From positions 1 through 52,738 of IMG/VR virus record IMGVR_UViG_3300017952_000013: DNA of 52,738 nt. One strand, 5' to 3'. Made by a program: the position numbers and the translations under genes. Of this stretch, positions 14,672 to 20,846 are shown piece after piece. Positions within the stretch are counted from its first letter, which is position 1, and each line of letters begins with the position of its first letter. Source of the DNA: a virus. The notes below the pieces were generated by a model that searched no databases, was not told the DNA's origin, and saw nothing but the letters and a program-made list of their open reading frames with translations.

Positions 14672-14866
14672 ATGAGGACGTACTTTGCAATGGACGGAAA
14701 CTACGGAGACGCAGAGGAGTTTCTCGTAGTCGACACGTCGATGTGGGATGACGACGACTGGGCCGCGATCGAGTTCGCGACGAGCAGCGAGCGACTCGCG
14801 ATCGCGCGACAGATCGACGATGGCGAGTACAACCCGAACCAGCTCGAGCTCCCGCTCGAATCCTGA
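14672..14866 (+). CDS. Small acidic protein
   Basis: A 64-residue protein (MRTYFAMDGNYGDAEEFLVVDTSMWDDDDWAAIE) typical of short actinophage acidic proteins. CGAAAGGACGAAAAG precedes the ATG. Ends 6 nt before a strong terminator. Function unknown. Confidence 0.7.
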   Translation: MRTYFAMDGNYGDAEEFLVVDTSMWDDDDWAAIEFATSSERLAIARQIDDGEYNPNQLELPLES

Positions 14867-14872
14867 GATCTT

Positions 14873-14913
14873 GCCGGCCCAGGGGGGTTACTCCTTTCCC
14901 CCTCTGGGCCGGC
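14873..14913 (+). terminator. Very strong hairpin terminator
   Basis: GCCGGCCCAG-GGGGG pairs with CCCCC-T-CTGGGCCGGC, about 15 bp, around a TTACTCCTTT loop. Confidence 0.7.
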
Positions 14914-14922
14914 TGCTCATCA

Positions 14923-14940
14923 TTCTAAAGATGTTATAAT
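14923..14940 (+). promoter_or_regulatory. CTAAAG promoter, one mismatch
   Basis: TTCTAAAGATGTTATAAT; 39 nt before ATG 14980. Confidence 0.87.
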
Positions 14941-14979
14941 GATCTCGTCAGCCCGACCAACGACGAAAGGAAGCAGCCC

Positions 14980-15126
14980 ATGGCATACAAGCCCTCCACC
15001 CGTCTACACGAGGTCTTCAATCCGACCTTCGGATACATCTGCTTCACCGGCAGCCAGAGCGCCTGCCTGAGGTACGTGAGCCGCAAGAACAACCCGAACC
15101 TCATCGTCCAGCCGGCAGCCCGCTGA
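14980..15126 (+). CDS. 48-residue hypothetical protein
   Basis: MAYKPSTRLHEVFNPTFGYI, then CFTGSQSACLRYVSRKNNPN. The frame is supported by a full promoter, CGAAAGGAAGC leader and tight fit before the next promoter. The two Cys are not in a zinc pattern. Function unknown. Confidence 0.65.
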   Translation: MAYKPSTRLHEVFNPTFGYICFTGSQSACLRYVSRKNNPNLIVQPAAR

Positions 15127-15146
15127 TCGCGGGCGCCGGCCGCGAA

Positions 15147-15164
15147 TTCTAAAGAAGTTATAAT
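15147..15164 (+). promoter_or_regulatory. CTAAAG promoter, exact consensus
   Basis: TTCTAAAGAAGTTATAAT; 30 nt before ATG 15195. Confidence 0.9.
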
Positions 15165-15194
15165 AGAATCAAGCCCACTACGAAAGGACAGCAG

Positions 15195-15407
15195 ATGGTT
15201 TACATGTCACTCCCAGGGAGCCGCCAGATCCTCGGCTCGAATAAGTGCCGCATCCTCATCGACGCATGGCGAATGCGTTCGATCCGCAGAGCGTACCGCC
15301 GTATGCGGCTCCAAGGGATGAGCTCGATCGAAGCCCGCTACATGGTCTTCAATCTCCTGGACGCGGGCCGATCAGGCAAGTTCGCCTCAGATTCGCTCCC
15401 CGCCTGA
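15195..15407 (+). CDS. Small very basic protein
   Basis: A 70-residue, Arg-rich protein (AWRMRSIRRAYRRMRLQGMSS) that may bind nucleic acid. CGAAAGGACAGCAG precedes the ATG. No family recognised. Confidence 0.7.
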   Translation: MVYMSLPGSRQILGSNKCRILIDAWRMRSIRRAYRRMRLQGMSSIEARYMVFNLLDAGRSGKFASDSLPA

Positions 15408-15413
15408 TCGTGA

Positions 15414-15431
15414 TTCTAAAGAAGTTATAAT
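15414..15431 (+). promoter_or_regulatory. CTAAAG promoter, exact consensus
   Basis: TTCTAAAGAAGTTATAAT; 30 nt before ATG 15462. Confidence 0.9.
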
Positions 15432-15461
15432 GATATCAAGCCCACGACGAAAGGACACAGA

Positions 15462-15692
15462 ATGACAGTAGTGACCAACACGCCAGACTTGCTCGAGAAG
15501 CTCAGGATGATCTCCGCGATCCAGGCTCTCCGCGTCGAGATGCATGGCATGAAGATGACCCGAGGCTTCAGCGCCCTCAAGTTCGTCAAGGAGACGTACG
15601 GAATCACCGCCGGCACCAAGGCGAAGGCCTTCGAGCAGATGCTCGAGCTCTACGAGGAGACCTACGGAGAGGAGTACGGCGGGGCGCGGTGA
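15462..15692 (+). CDS. Small helical protein
   Basis: A 76-residue helical protein (MTVVTNTPDLLEKLRMISAIQAL; LKFVKETYGITAGTKAKAFEQMLELYEE). The layout resembles a short helical DNA-binding domain, but no signature is certain. CGAAAGGACACAGA precedes the ATG. Confidence 0.7.
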   Translation: MTVVTNTPDLLEKLRMISAIQALRVEMHGMKMTRGFSALKFVKETYGITAGTKAKAFEQMLELYEETYGEEYGGAR

Positions 15693-15707
15693 GCGCCCCC
15701 ACTCTTC

Positions 15708-15725
15708 TTCTAAAGAAGTTATAAT
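15708..15725 (+). promoter_or_regulatory. CTAAAG promoter, exact consensus, leaderless geometry
   Basis: TTCTAAAGAAGTTATAAT; ends 7 nt before GTG 15733. Confidence 0.9.
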
Positions 15726-15732
15726 AGTCTAC

Positions 15733-15966
15733 GTGGAAAGGAATAACGACGAGATGGACGCGATGGAAAAGATCGAGGTGCTCGACAGATTCGAGACGTT
15801 TCAAGAGGGGCTGATGGACAGACTTCAAGATCGGCTCATGGCGAATGACGTGAGCGAAGTCGCCGACATGGAGAGGCTCCTCGAGCGGCTCGCGGAAGAG
15901 ATCGAGAAGCGGCGAAGCGAGATCGAGCAGGAGATCGACATCGCGGTCTCCGACTTCTTCGACTGA
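15733..15966 (+). CDS. Coiled-coil protein, leaderless GTG start
   Basis: The 77-residue protein is almost wholly coiled coil (VLDRFETFQEGLMDRLQDRL; MERLLERLAEEIEKRRSEI). GTG 15733 sits at the leaderless distance; an ATG at 15754 after GAAAGGAATAACGACGAG is an alternative giving 70 residues. Function unknown. Confidence 0.7.
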   Translation: MERNNDEMDAMEKIEVLDRFETFQEGLMDRLQDRLMANDVSEVADMERLLERLAEEIEKRRSEIEQEIDIAVSDFFD

Positions 15967-15968
15967 GC

Positions 15969-15986
15969 TTCTAAAGAAGTTATAAT
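15969..15986 (+). promoter_or_regulatory. CTAAAG promoter, exact consensus, leaderless geometry
   Basis: TTCTAAAGAAGTTATAAT; ends 6 nt before ATG 15993. Confidence 0.9.
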
Positions 15987-15992
15987 AAAACC

Positions 15993-16310
15993 ATGAAAGG
16001 ACACACGGACATGAAGTCAGTATTCGACACGGTCAAGGTCGCGGACGCGAGCTTTCACCGAAACGGAGTCGCCGGCGAGGGATTCACCGTACGGCTCATC
16101 GACGACACGTATGACGGCGAGCCCGTGCGGCTGGTCGCCATCACGTTCGATAGCGACCCGATGCGGACGGCGGTCTTGGACGTCGATCTTCTCGCGGATG
16201 GCGTCATCGCGTTCGGCGAGAACTCGTGGCGCGGAGATCACTACGCTCTTGCTCTCGGTCTGACGAAGTCAGGCGAGCGCGCGTCGATGGCGTTTGGCTC
16301 GAGAGAGTGA
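15993..16310 (+). CDS. Hypothetical protein, leaderless or internal start
   Basis: The 105-residue protein is beta-rich (EGFTVRLIDDTYDGEPVRLVAITFDSDPMRTAVLDVDL). ATG 15993 is leaderless; ATG 16011 after GAAAGGACACACGGAC would give 99 residues. No family recognised. Confidence 0.7.
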   Translation: MKGHTDMKSVFDTVKVADASFHRNGVAGEGFTVRLIDDTYDGEPVRLVAITFDSDPMRTAVLDVDLLADGVIAFGENSWRGDHYALALGLTKSGERASMAFGSRE

Positions 16311-16325
16311 CGCCGGCGAGCGCAC

Positions 16326-16358
16326 CGGCCCGCCTATAGGCGAGCTATGCAGACGGAC
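16326..16358 (+). repeat. Hairpin-GCAGACGG intergenic element, copy 4
   Basis: CGGCCCGCCTATAGGCG with a perfect CGCCTATAGGCG palindrome, then TGCAGACGGAC, ending 6 nt before the next promoter. Confidence 0.55.
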
Positions 16359-16364
16359 TGTCTT

Positions 16365-16382
16365 TACTAAAGAAAGTATAAT
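16365..16382 (+). promoter_or_regulatory. CTAAAG promoter, leaderless geometry
   Basis: TACTAAAGAAAGTATAAT; ends 6 nt before ATG 16389. Confidence 0.82.
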
Positions 16383-16388
16383 AGACTC

Positions 16389-16658
16389 ATGAACGAGAAC
16401 AAGTCACTGATCGCTTGGGACGCAATCCCCGACCTCGCAGTCGAGCTGGAGAAGCTCCCGACTGGCGCATGGGCGCTTCGCTGGTCCGATGGCGTCGCGA
16501 ACGAGTGGGAGGAGGAGTTCGAGTTGCTGAGCGTCGCGTTCATTCGACTCGCGAGTCTTTCCCGATGCTCCGAGTCGGATTGGGACAGAGGTTTCTCGCT
16601 CGACGCAGAATCTCACTCGATCGTCGCTGACGAGATTCTAGAGTCACTCGTCGAGTAA
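16389..16658 (+). CDS. Leaderless hypothetical protein
   Basis: An 89-residue acidic protein (MNENKSLIAWDAIPDLAVELEKL) with one short beta region (WALRWSDGVANEWEEEFELL). It has no ribosome site. No family recognised. Confidence 0.68.
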   Translation: MNENKSLIAWDAIPDLAVELEKLPTGAWALRWSDGVANEWEEEFELLSVAFIRLASLSRCSESDWDRGFSLDAESHSIVADEILESLVE

Positions 16659-16682
16659 TGTCTCTGCCCACTCTCCCTAGAG

Positions 16683-16700
16683 TTCTAAAGAAGTTATAAT
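16683..16700 (+). promoter_or_regulatory. CTAAAG promoter, exact consensus
   Basis: TTCTAAAGAAGTTATAAT; 46 nt before ATG 16747. Confidence 0.9.
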
Positions 16701-16746
16701 GGATCTTACCAGCCAGGGTGGCTGGGGAACGACGAAAGGACATGGA

Positions 16747-16992
16747 ATGACCAAGTGGTGTCTCCTCAAGGAGTCCGATGGTGCGCGCGGCGTGGCCGGC
16801 AAGCGCAAGATCTACGAGATCACCATCACCGACGATCACGAGGTGATCTTCGAGTGGGGTCGCGCTGAGAAGAAGGAGCGGCAGGGCACGAAGGTGCAGC
16901 GGTTCTTCTCGGACCAGGCGGCCCGCCGAGCGGCCGCTGAGCAGCTCTTCGCCAAGCAGGCCAAGGGCTACGTCCTGGCCTACACGGTCTGA
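16747..16992 (+). CDS. WGR-domain protein
   Basis: The 81-residue protein consists of one WGR-like domain: YEITITDDHEVIFEWGRAEKK, then QRFFSDQAARRAAAEQLFAK and KGYVLAY at the end. WGR domains are DNA- or nucleic-acid-associated modules found in bacterial regulators and in PARPs. The phage copy stands alone, so it may act as an adaptor. The start at 16747 follows CGAAAGGACATGGA. Confidence 0.78.
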   Translation: MTKWCLLKESDGARGVAGKRKIYEITITDDHEVIFEWGRAEKKERQGTKVQRFFSDQAARRAAAEQLFAKQAKGYVLAYTV

Positions 16993-17059
16993 GCCGCCGG
17001 CAAGCCGGCTGGGGCGCAAGCCTCGGCCGGCAAGCCGCCGGTTGGCAGCGGTAACCGAG
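16993..17059 (+). repeat. GCCGGC-rich inverted repeats after WGR gene
   Basis: GCCGGC-AA-GCCGGC and CCGGC-AA-GCCGCCGG units can form one or more hairpins that may end transcription from the WGR unit. Confidence 0.45.
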
Positions 17060-17077
17060 TTCTAAAGAAGTTATAAT
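17060..17077 (+). promoter_or_regulatory. CTAAAG promoter, exact consensus, leaderless geometry
   Basis: TTCTAAAGAAGTTATAAT; ends 6 nt before ATG 17084. Confidence 0.9.
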
Positions 17078-17083
17078 GATCTC

Positions 17084-17242
17084 ATGAACAAGAACAAGTC
17101 AGCCCCAAAGATGAAGAACACGTGGAGCGCGGAAGAGCGTGCGGCGTTCGCCGCGGGCGTCCGAGTTCGGGCCAACACCCTGCCGAACAAGCGCCGCCAG
17201 GCCGCCAAGAAGGCCTGCCGCGGCCGAGTTCAGGCCGCCTGA
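17084..17242 (+). CDS. Leaderless 52-residue basic protein
   Basis: MNKNKSAPKMKNTWSAEERA followed by a helix and the basic tail NKRRQAAKKACRGRVQAA. It may bind nucleic acid. No ribosome site. Function unknown. The following 140 nt (17243-17383) is an intergenic gap with imperfect inverted repeats. Confidence 0.68.
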   Translation: MNKNKSAPKMKNTWSAEERAAFAAGVRVRANTLPNKRRQAAKKACRGRVQAA

Positions 17243-17358
17243 CCGAGCCACCGCGCGAAATAGCCTGAGAGTGGCCTGAGTGCCGCTCTCTTGGCCGTCA
17301 ACCCGGCCAATGGCTAGGAATACGGCAAAATGACGCCGGCTGGCAGTGGTATGCGGTT

Positions 17359-17376
17359 TTCTAAAGAAGTTATAAT
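17359..17376 (+). promoter_or_regulatory. CTAAAG promoter, exact consensus, leaderless geometry
   Basis: TTCTAAAGAAGTTATAAT; ends 7 nt before ATG 17384. Confidence 0.9.
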
Positions 17377-17383
17377 AGTCCAC

Positions 17384-17611
17384 ATGCCCACCTACATTAC
17401 ATCCCATTACCGATCCCTCAACCTCACCGACTCCTACGACCAACACGACCATCTTGTCATAACTACCGTCGATAACTGGCTGCGACTCGTCTCGAATCTC
17501 AAATCGCGACTCACCGAAACCGAACTCGCCGAAATCTTCGACGACGACATGCGCGCCACCGCCGTCCACATCTCCACCGACCCGAACTTCGTCCATCCCG
17601 AATCCCGCTAA
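17384..17611 (+). CDS. Leaderless hypothetical protein
   Basis: A 75-residue protein (MPTYITSHYRSLNLTDSYDQHDHL) with a helical C-terminal half. Codon use is unusual for the region: it favours C-ending codons such as ACC, GCC and CAC and has few of the AGA/CTC patterns around it. This may mark later acquisition. No family recognised. Confidence 0.68.
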   Translation: MPTYITSHYRSLNLTDSYDQHDHLVITTVDNWLRLVSNLKSRLTETELAEIFDDDMRATAVHISTDPNFVHPESR

Positions 17612-17680
17612 CTGCCGGCCTACCGGCCTGCCGGCTAACTGCCGGCCGGCCGGCCAGCCAGCCAGCCGACCTGCCGCAAA
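17612..17680 (+). repeat. GCCGGC/CAGC tandem repeats
   Basis: Repeated CTGCCGGC, GGCCGGCCGGCC and CAGCCAGCCAGC units, followed by CTGCCGC before the promoter. Strong pairing potential; similar units recur at 17703-17730 and 17968-18030. Confidence 0.5.
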
Positions 17681-17698
17681 AACTAAAGAAGTTATAAT
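17681..17698 (+). promoter_or_regulatory. CTAAAG promoter
   Basis: AACTAAAGAAGTTATAAT; 47 nt before ATG 17746. Confidence 0.87.
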
Positions 17699-17745
17699 AT
17701 AAATATCGCCGGCCAGCCGGGCCAGCCAAACACGAAAGGTCATAC

Positions 17746-17967
17746 ATGCCCACCTTCCGAATCTGCCTCAACGACACCGACGCACCGTTCGCCGACGTCT
17801 ACGCCGAAATCATCGACGCCTGCCCGTCAGCCGTCATCCAGCGCCTCGACCGCTTCTACCGCGACGAGGTCTTCCACAACGTCACCGTCACGCCCGACCA
17901 AGTCGCCGACCTCGCCGACTACTACGCCACCGATCTCGACGAATTCATCGCCGACTACCAAATCTGA
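17746..17967 (+). CDS. Small acidic hypothetical protein
   Basis: The 73-residue protein (MPTFRICLNDTDAPFADVYAEI; ending DLADYYATDLDEFIADYQI) shares the opening MPT and the C-rich codon use with the gene at 17384, so the two may have arrived together. CGAAAGGTCATAC precedes the ATG. Function unknown. Confidence 0.7.
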   Translation: MPTFRICLNDTDAPFADVYAEIIDACPSAVIQRLDRFYRDEVFHNVTVTPDQVADLADYYATDLDEFIADYQI

Positions 17968-18030
17968 CCGGCCTCGCGCCGGCCGGCCTCGCGCCGGCCG
18001 GCCAGCCGGCCTACCGACCGACCACGCCGA
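17968..18030 (+). repeat. CCGGCCTCGCG tandem repeat and GCCGGC array
   Basis: Two copies of CCGGCCTCGCG are followed by GCCGGCCGGCCAGCCGGCC and CGACCGACC. Likely hairpin-forming and probably terminator-like. Confidence 0.5.
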
Positions 18031-18035
18031 CTGAC

Positions 18036-18053
18036 TTCTAAAGAAGTTATAAT
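18036..18053 (+). promoter_or_regulatory. CTAAAG promoter, exact consensus
   Basis: TTCTAAAGAAGTTATAAT; 30 nt before ATG 18084. Confidence 0.9.
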
Positions 18054-18083
18054 AAAACTATCAGCCAACACGGAAGGACACAG

Positions 18084-18245
18084 ATGAGCATCAACTGGAG
18101 CGAGATCGGCAAGGCGCCTGAGGGCGAGTGCGAGTACTGCGACAACATGCGCGCCGAAGGAACCAGCTTCCATCCCAACCACAACGCTTCGCAGAGGTGC
18201 GAGTCTGGCGGCCGAAACCACTGCACGTGCGATCGGTGCTTCTGA
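18084..18245 (+). CDS. Short Cys/His-rich zinc-finger-like protein
   Basis: 53 residues: MSINWSEIGKAPEGECEYCD, several His, then CESGGRNHCTCDRCF. Six Cys and four His in a short span suggest zinc binding. The GGRNHCTCDRC-type end recurs in actinophage zinc proteins. ACGGAAGGACACAG precedes the ATG. Confidence 0.7.
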   Translation: MSINWSEIGKAPEGECEYCDNMRAEGTSFHPNHNASQRCESGGRNHCTCDRCF

Positions 18246-18262
18246 TCTAAAGAAAGTATAAT
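18245..18262 (+). promoter_or_regulatory. CTAAAG promoter, GTATAAT variant
   Basis: ATCTAAAGAAAGTATAAT overlaps the preceding stop; 30 nt before ATG 18293. Confidence 0.85.
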
Positions 18263-18292
18263 GATCTCATCAGCCAATACGGAAGGACAAAG

Positions 18293-18466
18293 ATGAAGAC
18301 CACAGAGTGGATCGAGATCGACGATCGGGAGTGCGAGTACCCCGACTGCGAAAACTTCGAGAAGAAGGTTGACGTCGAAGTCAACTTCGAGATGCACGAT
18401 GGCAAGCGCCGAGAAGAGTGGACATGCGGTCTCTGTGATTCAGTGCACTCCGTGGTGGAGATCTGA
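18293..18466 (+). CDS. Short zinc-finger-like protein
   Basis: 57 residues with CEYPDC and CGLCD pairs separated by an acidic/basic beta region (KKVDVEVNFEMHDGKRREEW), a typical zinc-ribbon layout. Probably a regulator or adaptor. ACGGAAGGACAAAG precedes the ATG. The next gene starts 2 nt after its stop. Confidence 0.7.
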   Translation: MKTTEWIEIDDRECEYPDCENFEKKVDVEVNFEMHDGKRREEWTCGLCDSVHSVVEI

Positions 18467-18468
18467 CA

Positions 18469-19035
18469 ATGGGAATGGACAGATTCATGCGGCGTCGCAT
18501 AGAGAACGAAGACTGGGCGACTGAGAAAGTTGTTGTCAACGACGTCGTATGGGACGTCATGCGGCCGACTCGGGTCGAGGATGCCGTCGACAACGCCATC
18601 GCTGTCACCATTGACAGGGCCGGAACAACAGGGGGCCGTGGCTATGTCTGCCGAGCCTCTACGTACGGCGAACAGCTCGTGACGTACAGCAACGACGTTT
18701 TCGCCTACACGATCCAGAGCGGGGTCAACGAGAGAGTTCTAAGTGAGTGCGTCTACGATCCAAAGGATGCTCTCCGCGAGTTGGGAATGAGCGACATGCA
18801 AATGGAGGCGTGGGCGTCTCGGTTTTGCTTCGATCTTTCTCCTAAGAAAGAAATCATCAAAGACAGAGCCCCACTGCACTACGCATCGTATCACTACGGC
18901 TCTCATTGGAATCGCCGCAGTGAGCACGACCGTTCGTCGAAGTCGATGGAATGGCCGCAGATGGAAGCGTGGGTTCAAGGCTTTATGAACAAGTACTCTC
19001 CCTCGACGTACCCCTACGAAGACGAAGACGAATAG
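18469..19035 (+). CDS. Hypothetical protein, co-transcribed
   Basis: The 188-residue protein (MGMDRFMRRRIENEDWATEK) has no recognised family. It is soluble and mixed alpha/beta, and ends in an acidic tail YEDEDE. With 2 nt spacing it depends on the transcript of the zinc protein upstream. Confidence 0.72.
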   Translation: MGMDRFMRRRIENEDWATEKVVVNDVVWDVMRPTRVEDAVDNAIAVTIDRAGTTGGRGYVCRASTYGEQLVTYSNDVFAYTIQSGVNERVLSECVYDPKDALRELGMSDMQMEAWASRFCFDLSPKKEIIKDRAPLHYASYHYGSHWNRRSEHDRSSKSMEWPQMEAWVQGFMNKYSPSTYPYEDEDE

Positions 19036-19036
19036 C

Positions 19037-19054
19037 TTCTAAAGAAGTTATAAT
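19037..19054 (+). promoter_or_regulatory. CTAAAG promoter, exact consensus
   Basis: TTCTAAAGAAGTTATAAT; 43 nt before ATG 19098. Confidence 0.9.
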
Positions 19055-19097
19055 AGTTCTTACCAGCAAGCCCGCTGGTCAGACGAAAGGACGGAGC

Positions 19098-19208
19098 ATG
19101 GGACGCGAAGACTACGAGCACTGGAACGAGGACGCGGATTATGTGTGGTGGCAGGAAGAGGGCCGTCACCCGTACGATCCTGAGTGGGACGACCCGTACG
19201 ACGACTGA
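19098..19208 (+). CDS. 36-residue acidic Trp/Tyr-rich peptide
   Basis: MGREDYEHWNEDADYVWWQE, then EGRHPYDPEWDDPYDD. CGAAAGGACGGAGC precedes the ATG, which supports translation. The stop overlaps the next start (TGATG). Confidence 0.62.
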   Translation: MGREDYEHWNEDADYVWWQEEGRHPYDPEWDDPYDD

Positions 19209-19348
19209 TGATGGAGACAGACGTGACGCGGTGCTTCGCGTGCGAGGCAGAGTTTGAGTCAGAGTTTCACGATGTCTCAGGCTACTCGACAACCCCGTGC
19301 CCGAACTGCGGTTCGATCGCGACTGAAGACGATTCCCCGGACGAATAG
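19208..19348 (+). CDS. Short zinc-ribbon protein
   Basis: 46 residues with CFACEAEF and CPNCGS, a two-pair zinc ribbon. The start ATG overlaps the previous stop. Function unknown; possibly a nucleic-acid or protein adaptor. Confidence 0.7.
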   Translation: MMETDVTRCFACEAEFESEFHDVSGYSTTPCPNCGSIATEDDSPDE

Positions 19349-19357
19349 AGGCGAGCA

Positions 19358-19567
19358 ATGACGACAGACACCGACAGCATCTATGTGAAGACGCCCGCGT
19401 GCCGAGTGTGCGGCCGCTCAGACTTTCTTGCGGTCCGCGAGAGCGATCTCGAGCGCTACAACGCCGGCGCACTGGCTCAGGAGGCGTTTCCTGAGATGCC
19501 GATCGAGCGCCGAGAGCAACTCATCTCTGGGACGCATCCGGAGTGCTGGAAGAAGTTGTTCGGATGA
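19358..19567 (+). CDS. Small protein with CRVCG motif
   Basis: The 69-residue protein has CRVCGRSDFLAVRESDLERY and a later THPECWKKLF, which may complete a zinc site (Cys3His). AGAGGCGAGCA precedes the ATG. It is the last gene of this transcript before the hairpin. Confidence 0.68.
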   Translation: MTTDTDSIYVKTPACRVCGRSDFLAVRESDLERYNAGALAQEAFPEMPIERREQLISGTHPECWKKLFG

Positions 19568-19634
19568 GCGTAAGGGCCGCCGGCCGGTATCCCAGTCTCA
19601 AGATGTTCATTACTCCAGACTGGAGAGCGGCTCT

Positions 19635-19672
19635 CCCTCCCGTGGAGACGTAGGGTAGCGTCCGCGGGAGGG
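19635..19672 (+). terminator. Strong hairpin terminator
   Basis: CCCTCCCGTGGA pairs with TCCGCGGGAGGG over 12 bp with a single G-U, around a 14-nt loop. Confidence 0.68.
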
Positions 19673-19687
19673 TGAACCGGCCATACG

Positions 19688-19705
19688 ATCTAAAGAAGTT
19701 ACAAT
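19688..19705 (+). promoter_or_regulatory. CTAAAG promoter, TACAAT, leaderless geometry
   Basis: ATCTAAAGAAGTTACAAT; ends 6 nt before ATG 19712. Confidence 0.85.
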
Positions 19706-19711
19706 ATACGT

Positions 19712-19954
19712 ATGCAGCAGGACCACCTGATCTACACGACAACGACGCGGTATGCGGTAGTCGATGGCGCTCTCTACCAAGAGCACTCTCGCGGACTCAA
19801 GCCGCTTCTCTTCGAGGTCACTGAAGAGATCATGATGCCCGATGACAGCGTGATCATGCGCGGCGAGAGCTTTCACGTCGCCGGCGCCGAGCGCACTGTC
19901 GATCTCGGTGTCGTAACTCATCGACTCTTTGGAGTTCGCCGGCACGTTTGGTGA
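19712..19954 (+). CDS. Leaderless hypothetical beta-rich protein
   Basis: The 80-residue protein (MQQDHLIYTTTTRYAVVDGALYQEHS) is beta-rich. No ribosome site is present. Function unknown. It is followed at once by the promoter of the structured RNA. Confidence 0.68.
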   Translation: MQQDHLIYTTTTRYAVVDGALYQEHSRGLKPLLFEVTEEIMMPDDSVIMRGESFHVAGAERTVDLGVVTHRLFGVRRHVW

Positions 19955-19956
19955 GA

Positions 19957-19974
19957 TTCTAAAGAAGTTATAAT
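19957..19974 (+). promoter_or_regulatory. CTAAAG promoter, exact consensus, drives structured RNA
   Basis: TTCTAAAGAAGTTATAAT. The expected start (about 19981) lies just before the first helix of the structured RNA. Confidence 0.9.
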
Positions 19975-19980
19975 GATCTC

Positions 19981-20215
19981 ATAACAACCCACCGGGTTAG
20001 CAACCCGCTAAATGTTGAAGCCGAAAGGTGGAGTCTAGCGGAGACCCGGTGGGCATAAAGTTTAAGACGTCGCGGAGAAAAGCGACGCGAGGCGAGTACC
20101 GTGGGCAACGCTGTAAAGCTCTAAGGAGAGACAGACGTCGGCGATGCCGAATAATGGCGGTTGATCGTGAGATTGCTAGATCACACGGTCTAGGGCTAGC
20201 ACCCTAACCCACGGG
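19981..20215 (+). ncRNA. Candidate structured RNA or riboregulator leader
   Basis: About 235 nt without an ORF fold into two nested domains. Helix A is a perfect 10-bp pairing of CCCACCGGGT (19988-19997) and ACCCGGTGGG (20044-20053); it encloses CCGCTA/TAGCGG and a CC-GAAA-GG hairpin. A CGTCGC/GCGACG hairpin (20068-20087) follows. Helix B pairs CCGTGGG (20099-20105) with CCCACGG (20208-20214) and encloses CGGC/GCCG, TGATC/GATCA and TAGGG/CCCTA hairpins. TTAGC/GCTAA is a competing pairing in helix A. The RNA starts at a phage promoter and runs into an A-rich linker with AAAGGAC and the start of gene 20254. A trans-acting RNA, a cis regulator or a ribozyme are all possible. Its class is not recognised. 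Confidence 0.65.
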
Positions 20216-20253
20216 AAAGACGCACAAGCAGAAACAAAGACAAAGGACAAAAG

Positions 20254-20811
20254 ATGACGACAAAGTACGCAACACGCAAGACGAGCTGGGACGGAGAAGA
20301 GGACGCCTACAACAAGTGGGAGTGGCGACAGGTCGAGTGCGCCGGCGGTCTGATGTACGTAACTGACGACTTTCGCTTCTTCGCGAATGGCTACCTCGGG
20401 CAGCGTTGGGGCGAAGTAGCGCCGAATCAGTCGAAGCTGTACATCACCTTCGGAGACGACTTCGACGTAGTGGAGAATCTCGAGAACCGCACGCGGCGCC
20501 CTCACACGCTGTATCGTAAGTTCTTGAACGACAAGGTCTTCCCGACTCTCGGCGTCGAGGCTCCGAAGCTCTCCTGGAGCCAGAAATGCGGATGCACGAT
20601 GTGCCCGTGCTCTCCAGGCTTCATCATCAACGGCAACTGGGTTTCTGAGGTTCTCGTGCCGGCAGCAACTGGGCTCAAGGCGGCAAACACCAATGCTCGC
20701 GTTGAGGAGGGCTTCTTTCCTCGTCGCGCGGACATTTCCGTGCGGATTCTCAACGCGGACTTCGAGAACTATGACAGCAGCAAGCCTGCTCGAACTGTCG
20801 TCGCTCTCTGA
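20254..20811 (+). CDS. Paralogue B of the MCPCSPGF-motif protein, behind structured leader
   Basis: The 185-residue protein has the shared core VENLENRTRRPHTLYRKF, VFPTLG, APKLSWSQKCGC and MCPCSPGF, as in the gene at 12008, with a longer N-terminus and a C-terminal extension (VPAATGLKAANTNARVEEGF). The CGCTMCPC cluster may bind metal. Unlike its paralogue it follows the 235-nt structured RNA, so its translation could be under RNA control. ACAAAGGACAAAAG precedes the ATG. Confidence 0.8.
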   Translation: MTTKYATRKTSWDGEEDAYNKWEWRQVECAGGLMYVTDDFRFFANGYLGQRWGEVAPNQSKLYITFGDDFDVVENLENRTRRPHTLYRKFLNDKVFPTLGVEAPKLSWSQKCGCTMCPCSPGFIINGNWVSEVLVPAATGLKAANTNARVEEGFFPRRADISVRILNADFENYDSSKPARTVVAL

Positions 20812-20821
20812 GCAGCAAAAC

Positions 20822-20839
20822 TTCTAAAGAAGTTATAAT
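20822..20839 (+). promoter_or_regulatory. CTAAAG promoter, exact consensus, leaderless geometry
   Basis: TTCTAAAGAAGTTATAAT; ends 7 nt before ATG 20847. Confidence 0.9.
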
Positions 20840-20846
20840 AGTACGC

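Noticed and set aside
19981-20215. Group I intron as identity of the structured RNA
   Set aside because: GGCAACGC and GAGAC-ACG segments recall small group I introns, but no convincing P7 pairing is visible, and the RNA lies between a promoter and a gene rather than inside one.
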